Assembly (NCBI GenBank): GCA_030544215.1
Contig: JARZZO010000001.1
Coordinates: 43,617,098-43,681,097, forward strand
Reading direction: 5' to 3'
Length of the DNA: 64,000 nt
Source of the DNA: Zantedeschia hybrid cultivar
Taxonomy: Eukaryota; Streptophyta; Magnoliopsida; Alismatales; Araceae
The position numbers and the translations under genes are program-made. Positions 45,914-57,695 of this stretch are shown here, piece after piece (position 1 is the stretch's first letter; each line of letters begins with the position of its first letter). Below the pieces are notes generated by a model. That model was not told where the DNA came from and did no database searches. It saw nothing but the letters and a program-made list of their open reading frames with translations.

Positions 45914-46674
45914 TCCGTTAGGGTGAGGGACGAGGACGGCGAAATCTTCCGCACTTCAGCAGTAGCGCTATGGTCATATATATATATATATTTATTTATA
46001 TATTAATTAACTATTTATTATTATTATTATTATTATTTCTTATTAGTTGTGTGGTAGACTATTTTGAGGGTAATGGTATTCTTTAAATTAAGTTTGAGAG
46101 TTTGAGTGAGCGGAACAGTGATAGAGGGTGAGTGAGTGTTGAGAGGAGCAGGGTTTCTTGGGTTTTTCCGGAGCTTTCAGAGCCGTCCAAGCAATGTTTG
46201 TCTCCTTTCAAGAATCTTCACTCCTTTGGTCTTCTCGTCGTTTTATTTTTTTGGTTGCATGTTGAACAATTTTGTTGTGGTGTAGTGGATCATTTTGTCT
46301 TTTGAGTTGAGTTATATGTCCCAAGGCAAGATGAAAGGTTTTATTCTCATCGAAGTTGCTCTCTCTCTCTCTCTCTCTCTCTCTTTCATGGAAGCTTCAG
46401 CGGTGCTCTGCTGGTGCCATGGTGAATAGGGGTTTTCCGTGACGATGTGATGTGTAACATGAGAAGAAGCTTCTTGCTGTGAATAGAAAAATGTCCGTTA
46501 CATCATTTGCATTGATCTAGGGGTATCTATTGTTTGGAAGGTTCCTCGAGTAGAAATTAGCCCCACTCTGCTGACTCTTAGAGGAGGGCTGCGGTCAGGC
46601 GGGGGCTTACAGCTCCTCGGGAGCCATTCGTTCTTGGGCCCCCCATTCCACAACGTTGACAATTTGGCCCCCCT
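45914..46674. other. 3' flank of the ERF gene with microsatellites
   Basis: Contains (TA)n at about 45976-45991, (TTA)n at 46013-46038 and (CT)n at 46359-46384. No further gene is seen. No clear polyadenylation signal can be assigned. Confidence 0.6.
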
Positions 46675-46749
46675 CTCTTATGATGATTTTTTTTATTTAT
46701 TAAAGTCATAATTTATATTTCTTTATTTAAATCAAAATCATCATAAGAG
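46675..46749. repeat. 16-bp perfect inverted repeat around an AT-rich 43-base loop
   Basis: The arms CTCTTATGATGATTTT (46675-46690) and AAAATCATCATAAGAG (46734-46749) are exact complements. It could be a small MITE remnant or a hairpin. No target duplication is obvious. Confidence 0.7.
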
Positions 46750-47239
46750 TTGCTTTTACCGTAAGCTTATACCCACTTACGGCTAAACAAGGCGTTGTTC
46801 TCGATTCAGTCTTCAGTTGTCAAATAACCAAGTGCTATAGGATTTTGATGGTGTAATTTTTAATATTTACTTGCTAGTTTACTTAATTTGAACTTAAATT
46901 ATGCTCTGATTTAAATTTGATAATTTGTATTTATTAATATGTTACAAAGAAGGTAAACCCAGCCCGAACCGCATGGCACATAGGGCGGCAGGATGGGACT
47001 TGGTCGGCTTCGGCGCGGCCTCGGGGTCTAATAGGTTGAAGTATCTTGCCGATTCAGTCCTTGGTTTCGCAATAGGATGCAATTATGCACATGGAATCCT
47101 ACAACCTGGCTTTTAGGATTTTTTTGAATTCTCGGAAACGGGTGCACTCGTGCACATGTGTCATGCATGCCACGGGCATGTGTATGCATGCATACGCACA
47201 TATATTATTTCTATTGAATATTATTTTCATGGTCAGCTC
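46750..47239. other. Unassigned intergenic sequence
   Basis: A short open stretch at 46925-47116 has no recognisable motif. A palindrome-rich CATGCATG stretch lies near 47150-47200. Nothing can be named. Confidence 0.4.
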
Positions 47240-47671
47240 AATACTTCCAACCAGAAAAGTCTGACAAGAACGGGAAGGGGAGTAGAAAGACAAGCTCCTA
47301 ACTTGGACCGTGAGAGGGCCCGATTCGGATTGGCTCATTTACTAGGTGGGCCGGCCCGTTATGAAGCGACCAAGATACCCTTAGAGTCTATTGGGCCCCT
47401 TTCTGAGGGGTTATAGGCGAATTCCTACCAGAAACTCATTCGATTCCGGAACGGACTCCAGGGGGATCGGGACGACCCCCTTCCCTTAGGAAAGCCCTTT
47501 CCGAATCGCCCTCCGATCCTCTAATGGGAGAAACCTAGACTGGATAAGGAAGCCATAATCCCGTCCAGTCATGGATCGGGATCGGGCTTACCCCGTTATG
47601 TCCTGTCTACGGACTCTCGAACCTTTCTTATAAAAAGGACCTTCCGATAACCTCAGAAGGTACGTCGCAAC
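47240..47671 (+). repeat. Probable Gypsy LTR fragment with TATA box
   Basis: CTTATAAAAAGGACCTTCC (47627-47645), followed by AACCTCAGAAGGTACG, is the promoter and start-site layout common in Tat/Athila-type Gypsy LTRs. The fragment ends at the Copia-D LTR (47672). There is no second copy in the window. Confidence 0.45.
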
Positions 47672-49271
47672 TGTTGGATTCTCGCGTTTCTCCGGGTCGC
47701 CCACGCAGTAGAATAAACAAAATAAATACAGCGATCCGTTTCCGTTTCGAATATTCTAAAATCAGATTATCGGATAATTGGGTATTACCTTCACACATAT
47801 TTGAATCCGCGACCAATTGGTTCTGTCGGTGTGACACCGCCAGCCGCGCAGATGCCCGGCCTCTAGCGAAGTCCATGCGATCCTCCTCACAGTGGATTTC
47901 CTTACGTTCCTTGTTCTTCGCTGCCCACGAATAGTTGCCATTCGCTGCAACGCGTGCTCGATTTCCCGTCAAATAGGAGTTGGAGAAGACGACGGAACAA
48001 ACCCACAAAGGAGGGCCGGCCAGGGGCGCCAGAGAGAGAGAGGGAGAGAGGAGGGGTCGGCCAAGGCTGAGCAGCAGCTTGTCCGGCTCAGCCCGTTCAC
48101 TACATTTTATATTAATCGCTCTTGGAACCTTTCTGCCGACAGTTGCCACGTAGATTTAATCTTTTATTCGCACAGTGCTCTTGAGTCAACTCAGGGTATG
48201 GTGAACCGTCAAACCCTAACCGGTCAACTCACTTAGATTAGATGCTGCCGTATAATATTGAAAACCTCTTTCTCGATATTATTGTCCGCTGGCCAGGGAC
48301 TTCCGCACATCCTTCCTAGAGCATTCTCAATCTAAGTACCGAGAGCGAATGATTCCTTATTGACACTCAATTTCCTTCGACGGTATTCCGCTATACTCGA
48401 TCCTTGGCTGTTTAGAATCTCATGGATAGAGATTCATAAACCAAGGTCAAAGCATAGAAGTCCACCGACAATATGTCTTTGGTGTCTCAAGTGCGAGGAC
48501 CATCTATGCAACTGCGACAATAGAATCAAGTTGGTTGACAATCAAGTACATTACTATCCAGTGATTCAGTTGAATCAGTTCAGTGAACTCATTCTTAAAT
48601 GAGCACCTACAGATTCGCCTTCGTGTCTCCACACAAGCGACTATGAGATCAATCACCCTCATCATATGAGTATGAGTAATATGTACTAGTCTAACCGGAT
48701 ATCCGATGTCCTTCTTGGATATCTTCCGACTAGGAACTATTAAAAATATATGTGTATAAGTGATCAGTCTCATTAGTATGATATCATCATAATCTGATCA
48801 CTATTGCACATATTCACGGACTTCATTACGAGACAATAATTAAAACGAATTATACATAATGAATTAATTGTCATATTATTAATAAATGAACAAGATTACA
48901 AAGTCATATTGGCTTGTAAGCCACTTAAGACTAACAATCTCCCACTTGGACTAAAGTCAATCACCTTTATTCAATAAACATATAGACTCTAGGTGACGCT
49001 CAAGCACAATTTGAGACAATAGCTTTATCAGTGGATCTACTATATTGTCGACAGACGAAACTCTTTCCACCACTACTTCTCCTCTAGAAATAATCTCTCT
49101 GATAAGATGAAAGCGCCTCAGAATATGCTTCGATTTCTGATGAGAGCACAGTTCTTTCGCTTGAGCAATTATCCCATTGTTGTCACACAATAGCAGAACA
49201 GGATCATAGATGCTGGAAATTACGCCAAGGTCGGTGATGAACTTCTTCAACCACACTGCTTCCTTGGCGGC
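47672..49271 (-). mobile_element. Copia-D: 3' end of a Ty1/Copia element, minus strand
   Basis: The 3' LTR (47672-48936; plus-strand TGTTGGATTCTCG to AAGACTAACA), polypurine tract (48937-48951) and RNase H end (48957-49271) belong to the Copia-B family. The rest is cut off by an LTR insertion at 49272. The LTR is shorter (1265 bp) than that of Copia-B and has diverged. Confidence 0.88.
48957..49271 (-). pseudogene. Copia-D RNase H C-terminal fragment
   Basis: The minus strand retains the frame with EAVWLKKFITDLG, LLCDNNG, KHILRRFHLIREI and VDPL, ending in a stop at 48957. It lines up with residues of the last ORF of Copia-B (38340-38670). Upstream is lost at the 49272 insertion. Confidence 0.9.
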
Positions 49272-49969
49272 TGATAAATTGTTATTTTTAATCATTAAAA
49301 AGGGTAAATGCACGCATCATACTCATAGTTTTATGTGTAGAATAACATGAAATGATAGATAATTTTGTACCAATTCCAACGATACTAATTTTGTTAAATT
49401 CCGAGTTAAAAACATCATCCTTTCAGGTGAACAACTGAGTATAGCGCATTTGTGGGTTTTCAGCAAAAGCCGGAATATTTAATAATTTTACGTTATTCTA
49501 TTCACCACAGGAATCTAATTTAAATTTATATTATGTGAACAGGACATGAAGAGAATGGGGTGCAGCGGTTAACTCTCTTGAGACTTGTTGGGAGGTCCAA
49601 TATTCAACTCTCAGCAGAAACACTTCATATTTTGCAAAAATGAATAAAATAAGGGCAAACTAGGAAGAAAAAGTGTAAAAATGGTTGTCCTAACCCTTCA
49701 CCCAAGAAGGCGAAGAGAAGCTAGCCGTCGCCTCCTTTTTCGCCCCCTTTCTTTATTTTAAAACCCTCTCCCCCTTTTAAAAGTGGTCCTTCTTTTCCTT
49801 CCTCTCTCTTTCTGAATTTTTCCCTGCTACTTTTTTCTTCTCTTCTCTCTCCCTTAGGGTTTGGGGAATACGGATAGCTCCCTCTCTCTCCCTTACTTTT
49901 TCTCTCTTTGCTACTCCCTCTCTCTCCCCCGAGCTCCCTCTCTCTCCCTTACTTTTCCTCCCTCCCTCC

Positions 49970-50003
<34 letters not shown>

Positions 50004-50310
50004 GGCACTCTCTCCCCTTTCTTCTTGCCTCTGTGTCTCTCTCTCTCCACCTTTTCCCTACCTCTCTCTCTCTTTCTCTCCCTGCGTATCTCTCTCTTTT
50101 GCAGCCGCCCGTACAACAGGCGTCGGGCCCCTTCAGCTCCATGCGGCGCCCACCCTGCCGCTCCCAGCCACGCGTCGGGCCTCGCGAGCGCCACGCGGCA
50201 CCCACACCCGCTCGCCAGCCGCCGCGCTTGGCTCGCCAGTGCCACTCCTCGCCCTTGCGTGTTTCGCAGGGGGTGACATCATCGCCCGTGCCGTTCGAGC
50301 GGGACTTCCC
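49272..50310 (+). repeat. LTR related to the tRNA-Asp element family, plus orientation (left part)
   Basis: It starts TGATAAATTG and shares ordered blocks with the reverse complement of 25567-24500: ATGAAATGATAGATAATT, TATAGCGCATTTG, AACAGGACATG, then a CT-rich stretch and a GC-rich stretch. It is a distant subfamily. It contains (TG)n at 49973-50002. It continues after the nested solo LTR at 63821. Confidence 0.75.
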
Positions 50311-51623
50311 TGTTGGGATCTAGGCGGGGCGCAACCAATGTAGCGGAAGCATCAATAAAAATTCCGCCCGATGCCCTCTGATCCGATTTGAAACGAATAA
50401 TGATAAACTGAAAAACAAACAGGATGATCAAATCACTGTATGCGGATTCGAATCCGCTTCCATCTCGATTCCGTCGAGGCGATGTCGCGAGCCGCACAAG
50501 CGTCCGGCCTCCAGCGGTATCCACGCGATCCTTCGCGATGGTTCGTCCTCGCTCCCTCGTTCATATCAACTTGCTCGCTGAAGATCCGTCGCTGCAACGA
50601 TATCTGAAAACCTGCAGACGGGAATTCCTAACTTTCGGGAATCGCGCGCGGGCGGAAATGGAGACTGTTCTGGCACCTCGAACGGGGCACCCAGAGGAGG
50701 AGGAGAGAGAAAAGGGGGACGGCCAATATGGGGAAACCCTGGAGCTATCTCAATAGTACGTATATATTACGTCGATGTGACTTTTCACAAAAGTCCTCGA
50801 CTTAATATAAATCTCACATAAACACCACTGACTGAGAATCTATTTGCGTGTGATCCTCTAAGCCCATTAACCAGTCCGATTTTCAGCCCGTTAAGTCCAA
50901 TAACTAGTTATTTATTTATTGTAACTAATTAATATTAAGATATTAACTAATTACTTACTGAATTAACATCTCATGTAAATTCGGTCGGACTTCCGATCAA
51001 GTTGGGTGCCAAGCAACACCGCATGATCCCGGAAGGTAATGGGGTTCAACAACCCACTCATGGAACCTGTCCATCCACAGTTACGGCGTGGCTATAATCC
51101 TTCGTTCGTACAATACTCTCAAGTTAACATAGGGTATGGTCAACTGTCAGATCCTAGATGGTCAACTCACTTGAATCAGATTCCGCTGTACAATATCCGA
51201 AAACTTCTTTTCAGATATTGTTTCTGCTCTGGCCAGATACTTCTACGGATTTATTCTAGAGCATTCTCTCTCCAATTACCTGAGAGTGAACGATCCTTTA
51301 TTGAACACACAATCACCTTCGAAGGTCTTCCGCTGGACCCGATCCTTGACTATTAAAGATCTCGTTGATAGGGATTTGTAGGTCAAGGTCAAAGTCCAGA
51401 AGTCTACCGACAAGGTGTCTTTGGTGTCTCAAGTCCAAGGATTAACCATGCCACTGTGACGATGAATCAAACCGGTTGACAGTCAGATAAATTATCATTC
51501 GGCGATTCATGTCGGATCAGTTCAGTAAACTCATTACCCAATGAGCACCTACAGGTTTACCATTGTGTCTCCACACAAGTAACTAACGAGATCAGTCACA
51601 CTCATCATATGAGCTGGAATAAC

Positions 51624-53177
51624 TGTTAGTATTAGATGGTCTCAAAGCCAATCCGATACTATGTACTTATTCAGATTATTAATAAATGGTAATAATTCCT
51701 TGTGTGTAATTAATTCGATCTGTGTTTATCGTATCACGATGAAGTCCATGAACATGTGCAACAGTCTTCGGATTATGATGAGATTATAATTACGGGACCG
51801 AAGACTTATAAACATATGTTCTTAATTGTTCCTAGTCATAGGATGTTTGAGATAGGACATCGAATATCCAGATAGACTAGTATAGGTTACTTCAGCTCAT
51901 ATGATGAGGGTGACTGATCCCATAAGTCACTTGTGTGGAGACACTATGCTGAATCTATAGGTGCTCATTGGTCAATGAGTTCACTGAACTGATCTGACTA
52001 TGAATCGCTGGATGGTAATCACCTCACTGTTTACCAGCTTGATTCATTTGTCACGGTTGCGTGGACGATCCTTGGACCTGAGACTCCAAAGATATCTTGT
52101 TGGTAGGTTTCTGAGCTTTGACCTTGACGAACGAATCCCTAACCATGGGTTATCAATAAGTCAAGCGATCGGGTTCAGGGAAATACCCTCGAAGGTAATT
52201 GTGTGTTCAATACGGGATCATCCGCTCTCGGTAGTTTGAGAGAGAATGTTCCGGGAATGATGCGCTTAAAGTCCCTAGCCAGGGCGGACTCTGTAATCGA
52301 TAAGAAGTTATCGGATTCATATTAGCGGCATCTGATTCAAGTGAATCGACCAAATAGGGTTTAACAGTAAACTATGCCCTAGGTTGATTCGGGAACATTG
52401 CACGGATGAAGGATTATATCCGCGCACTAACCGATGACAGAAAGGTTACAATAGAGGGTTACGATAACCACAATGCCATCTAGGATCACGCGATGTTGCT
52501 TGGCATCCAACGTGATCGGCAGTCCATCCGAATTTATTGTGGGACATTAAATTCGGCTGATTAATTGAATATAAGGATATTAATTAATTCAGTGGGTCAG
52601 TAAAGGGTTACTGGACTTAATGGGCTATTAATTGGACTGGTATTTGGGCCTAGAGGGTCACACGCAAATGGTTTTCAAGTCAATAGATAATCCGACAGGG
52701 TTTCAGATAAGTCTGGGTTTTTATGAAAAACTGCAAACTGACTTATTATAAAAGAACGGATTCTACATCCGGGGCCAACAACCCTGACCTAGCCGTCATT
52801 CGTTCTTTCTCTCTTTCTCTTTCTCTTCTGGGCGTGCGGTTCCCGACTGCTCCGCCTTCCGTCCGACGGGAGATTCAGAATCCGCATGTCGCGACGGATT
52901 ACGCGCAGCCAGACGGGATCTACGAACGCCGCAGCGAGCGAGGAAGCGAGGACGATCCATCGCGAGGAGAACCGCGTAGATACCGCTAGAGGTTGGGCAT
53001 CTGCGCGACTTGCGGCATCGCTTCGACGGAACCAAAAACGAACGCGGATTCGAATCCGCGCAAGGTGAACTCGATTTTCTCCGGTTTTATTTTAACGATC
53101 GAAACGGGATGGATCCGATCCCGAACATATTATTCCACTGCGTTTTTCGGTCGGATCCCGACACAGCGATCCCAACA
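51624..53177 (+). repeat. 5' LTR of Copia-C (1554 bp)
   Basis: It starts TGTTAGTATTAG and ends GATCCCAACA, placed by the adjoining primer site. Length and layout are close to Copia-B, but the sequence is a separate family. Confidence 0.88.
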
Positions 53178-55501
53178 GTGGTATCAGAGCCAGGTTACAC
53201 TGTGTTTTCACCGTTTCGGTCTCTAAAATTGTGGTTTTATAATTTAAATCCATGCTGGTAATTATGTTCTTGAAAGATTTATAATCATTAGATGATTACT
53301 GCGATGAGATCGCAATTTAAATCTGAAGAAATTTTTATTTTTGGGGTTATTTCGTTGTGTTCTTCGTTGGACGAAGAACACCTTGTTCTTGGCGTTTTTG
53401 AAGGGATCTAAAGAGTGTTTCCTCGAGATCCAAGATCTTACAATCCTTGGCAATAGGTTGCAGTCGGTGTTTTGGAGATTTTTGGATCGCCGGCCATGAT
53501 TTTTCTTCTTTGTTTTGGGTTTTGAAACCTGAAATTTGGGGGAATAGAAGGGGGTAAAAATCGGATTTTAATCTCCCTAAGGCCACCGCCGGTGGCCGGA
53601 CGTCGCCGGCGAAGCTCGCCGCTGCTGGCGGTCGACGTCCGGTGGCCGGACATCGCCGGACCGGCACTGGAGAAGACCCCATAAGGGGCACGGCGCCGTC
53701 GGGTTCCCTGCTGTGCAGGGAACCCTTGGGCTGCCCGGCCGGGCGGCTAGGGTTTCCCTAGCCGCCGACCGGGCCGGCCTGACTGGACCGTGGCCCGGGC
53801 CAGGGGTCCGAGCCAGGGCCAGCCAGGGGCCGGACCAGGCCTGCGGGCCTGGGTCCGGGCCCCTGGCTGAGCCCTGGCTCGGCCCTGGCTCGAGCCAAGG
53901 GCTCAGCAGGGCTGAGCCCTTTAAGGGCCCTAGTTGATTTTTTATTTTTTATTTAATTAATCAATAAATTGATTTAATAATTAACTGTAAAATATGATTT
54001 TACTGTTTGTTATTAAATTCAATTTTCTGATTGGGTCCTAATTAAAGTTTATTTTGTTAATTAATTAACAAAAGTTGTTAATTTAATTAATTCTAAATGT
54101 TAGATTAAACCTTATGCAATCTAATTGTTAGATTAACCCCAAATTATTTGAATTGTTCAAATTGAGCATGGAATATTTCTAAAGCCATTATTTTTGGTTT
54201 TATGCACATTTGATGTGTAGTAATTGGTTATTTAAAATGTGATTGGTTTGCTTGTTTAAATAATGATTTAGATTAGCATGCTTAAAATTAATGAAATTTG
54301 TTTTCGAAAATTTCTAAACCCAATTTTGATTGGCTCTTGGTTTTCTGAAACCAAAATTATTATTATTTTCGAAAGATTTCTTTAGCCATTTGATGTGCTA
54401 TTTCATGTGTGGTTTGTTTAACTAAAACACATGGTGGTCATGGACGAGCATTAATTGTGGATGTGGAATGTGATTGTGTGGTTTATTGTTTATTAATGAA
54501 TAGAGGTCTGCGAACCTCTCCCTCTCATATTCCATTGTACTTCTACCTTCCTCCTTGATGTAATCGCCATAAGGCTTCCTCATTTAAATTATCATGTAAT
54601 TGAGAATTACGATGTAATTTGATCGAGGCGGCTACGCGTGGAGCGAGGATGATCCACAAATGCCGACCAGATGAAAATGAAGGAGTTCATTGAATCTATG
54701 GGTTTGCAGACTCATGATATAAGTTGTTATATTGTGTATGTGAGTGCGTTTGACTGTTTGGCTCAAGTCAAACCACAGTGCCGTCCATGACCACACTAAT
54801 GACATGTATGTGATGCGTGTGTTTTATATTTGCTAGGTTATTAGTATTTATAATATATTCAATATATTTAATACTATCACCTAGGATGAGGCTAAACTAA
54901 ATAAGTAAAACCTTCGTAACAAACTCTAAGCCGCAGCGTGAGTCATTGAGAATGCACCGCATGGCTCTCCATCAATATGATCAATAAAACTTAATTCAAT
55001 CATGGCAGATACTATGTCTTTACCCGAGGTATGCCATTGTTTGTTGAGAGGACTGTTGATCATGGCATTAGATGCCTTTGGATAAGAGTAGAGGAACGAT
55101 ATAGTTATCCACGTGTTTACCCGGGAACTATATTTCTACTTTACTCTGTCACGTATTGATGGTAAAGTTTAGACCGGGGATAATGGTCTACTGTGTTTAC
55201 CCGGGACCATTAAACTTGGGAGCCGAAATATGATCGGATATTGCAAGGAGTTGCAATTATCATGAGATGATTACTCTGAGATAGAGGTATGATACTACGT
55301 GTTTACCTGAGGTCATACTGTGATGCTTGGAGATTCTGATCCCTACTAGGAGACAGTCGGCGTCTCCCGTTCTGTATATCTGAAGGTTATACAGTCCGTC
55401 GAAAATTAGTGGGAGTAAAACTAGATAATAAAAGACCATATCTTGTTTTAGTTAATCTGAATATCTGCTAATTATCAATTGATTATCTCCTGTAGGCGAG
55501 A
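53178..55501 (+). other. Copia-C primer-binding site and structured leader
   Basis: GTGGTATCAGAGCCAGGTT starts at 53178. The GC-rich zone has long perfect hairpins with 3-nt loops: GGGTTCCCTGC-tgt-GCAGGGAACCC (53701-53725), GCGGCTAGGG-ttt-CCCTAGCCGC (53743-53765) and AGGGCTCAGC-agg-GCTGAGCCCT (53898-53920). A shorter AT-rich hairpin zone (53940-54165) and four hairpins with GTTTACCCG-type loops follow. There is no ORF of note. Confidence 0.85.
55002..55318 (+). repeat. Four leader hairpins with loop GTGTTTACCCGGG (Copia-C)
   Basis: Hairpins are at 55002-55036 (ATGGC/GCCAT plus ATAC/GTAT), 55099-55133 (ATATAGTT/AACTATAT), 55181-55212 (TAATGGTC/GACCATTA) and 55287-55318 (GTATGA/TCATAC). Two loops contain the palindrome CCCGGG. 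They lie 180-500 nt before the gag ATG. Confidence 0.87.
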
Positions 55502-57695
55502 ATGTCGCACCATAACCCGTTGCGAGGCATACTTGATGCCAACCGTTTGACAGCCACCAATTACTCAGACTGGCTCAGAAACCTGAAGATAGTCCTCAGG
55601 TCTGAGCAGATTGCTTACGTCTTGGATAACGAACCTCCTGCTGAACCAGCATTAGATGCTCCAGAAGAGGAAATGATAGCGTATGAAAAATGGAAGGAAG
55701 ATTCCACCATGGCCCAATGCTACATGTTAGCCTCTCTTAGCAATGAGTTACAGAGGCAACATGAAGAGATGGATGCTAGATCCATCATGCTCCATTTGAA
55801 GGAGCTATTTGGTGAGCAGAGCAGAATCGAACGATATGAGATATCGAAGAATCTGTTCAAGGCTCAGATGGTAGAGGGAATTTCAGTACAGAATCACGTG
55901 CTGAAGATGATTGAGTGGGTGGAGAGGCTGGATGCTCTTGGGATTACACTTCCCAAGGAGATGCACACAGACCTCGTGTTGTCTTCACTTCCACCGTCAT
56001 ATGCTCAGTTCATCGTTAATTTTAACATTAACAAGATCCAGACCACCTTAGCTGAACTGCTGAACATGTTAAAGACTGTTGTGGGGAACCTTGTGAAGGA
56101 TAAACCCCTAGTCCTCATGGTTGGTAAGACCAACAGAAAAAGACTTGCAGTCCAAGCTTTTCGAAAGAATAAGAACAAGGTTCAGAGAAAGGTAAAGGTT
56201 GCCAAGAAAGACAAAGGTAAAAGTGCTGAGAAAGGTGATTACTTCTACTGTCACCAGAAAGGGCATGGGAAGAGGAATTGCAAAGAATATCTCAAGGACA
56301 AGGCTCAAGGAACTGTGAAGCAGCAGGACGCTTCAGGTATCTATATGATAGATGTAAACTTGTCAATAAGAGATTGTACATCATGGGTATTAGATACTGG
56401 ATGTGTATCTCATATCTGCAATTCTGTGTAGGCACTGACAAGAAGGTATAAGCTGAGGACCGGCGAAGTGGAGCTGAGACTATGTAACGGCACAAGAGTT
56501 GCGGCGATTGCTGTGGGGACAGTGAAGCTCAAGCTACCATCCGGAGACACATTTTTATTAGATGAATGCTATTATGTACCTAGCATAATAAGGAATATCA
56601 TTTCTATTTCATGCTTAGATAGAATTGGATACAATTTAAATTTTGGGAACAATAGTTGTTCAATTTATTTCGGAAATAAATTAATAGCTTCTGCTATTTT
56701 GTCCAATGGTTTGTATCTATTGAATGTGTCTCATGATAATTTACACATCGGTTCTTCAATTAAAAGGAGTAAGTATGAAATGAACAAAGCCTACTTGTGG
56801 CATTGTAGGTTTGGACACATTGGTGAAAACAGACTCCAAAGGATGCATAAAGATAGATACTTGGATCCATTTGATTATGAATCATATGCAACCTGTGAGT
56901 CATGTTTAATGGGTAAAATGGCTAAGTCTCCATTTAGTGGAACTGGAGAACGAGCCAAAGACATATTAGAACTCATACATTCAGATGTATGTGGTCCTAT
57001 GTCAACCCAAGTCATTGGTGGTTTCTCATACTTCATTACATTCACTGATGATTACTCAAGGTTTGAATATATATACTTATTGAAGTATAAATCTGAAGCC
57101 TTTGAAAAATTTAGAGAATTTAAGAATGAAGTAGAAAAACAAACAGGAAAGAGTATAAAAACCATCCGATCTGATCGGGGTGGTGAATACTTGAGTACAG
57201 AGTTCATTAACTACTTAAAGGATAATAGTATCCTTTCTCAGCTTACACCTCCTTATACACCTCAGATGAATGGTGTATCAGAAAGGAGAAATCGCATATT
57301 AATGGAAATGGTGCGATCCATGATGAGCATGTCAAAATTAGCAGTGTCCTTATGGGGATATGCACTTAGCTCGGCTATGTATATCCTGAACAAGGTACCC
57401 AGCAAATCGGTTGAGACCATTCCATATGAGATATGGAATGGAAGGAAACCATACCTTAAACATGTTAAAGTCTGGGGATGTCCTGCTCATGTTAAGAGAC
57501 ATGGCTCATATGGAATGGAAGGAAACCATACCTTAAACATGTTAAAGTGTGGGGATGTCCTGCTCATGTTAAGAGACATGATGCAGATAAGCTGGAATCT
57601 AGAACTGACAAATGCAGATTTGTGGGATATCCAAAGGAAACTTATGCATATTACTTTTATCATCGTGGCAAATAAAAGGTGTTTGTGGCCAAGAG
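55502..57695 (+). pseudogene. Copia-C gag-protease-integrase, disabled and truncated
   Basis: The ATG at 55502 opens a Gag of the UBN2/Retrotran_gag type (start MSHHNPLRGILDAN). A zinc knuckle near 56240 (YFYC..., first Cys replaced by Tyr) and the protease DTGC motif follow, then TAG at 56429-56431. The same frame continues from 56468 with the integrase finger and DDE core (HSDVCGP, TFTDDYSRF, SDRGGEYL, NGVSERRN). A 77-bp tandem duplication at 57431-57584 shifts the frame after the integrase core. The Gypsy insertion at 57696 ends it. Confidence 0.93.
57431..57584 (+). repeat. 77-bp tandem duplication in Copia-C integrase region
   Basis: The block starting ATATGGAATGGAAGGAAACC at 57431 is repeated from 57508 with one visible substitution near its middle. 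77 is not a multiple of three, so the reading frame is lost. Confidence 0.9.

Larger units (their letters stand above)
51624..57695 (+). mobile_element. Copia-C: Ty1/Copia element, 3' part deleted
   Basis: 5' LTR (51624-53177), Met-tRNA primer site, ~2.3 kb leader, gag, protease and integrase. The sequence ends at 57695 where the gag-only Gypsy element is inserted. Reverse transcriptase, RNase H and the 3' LTR are absent from the window and were probably removed by the deletion at 63584. Its leader is close to that of Copia-A. Confidence 0.92.

Noticed and set aside
45363..45954. ORFs overlapping the ERF gene in other frames and on the minus strand
   Set aside because: They are shadows of the GC-rich ERF reading frame.
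46925..47116. 63-codon ORF as a gene
   Set aside because: It is short, without motif and next to a degraded LTR fragment. There is not enough to call a gene.
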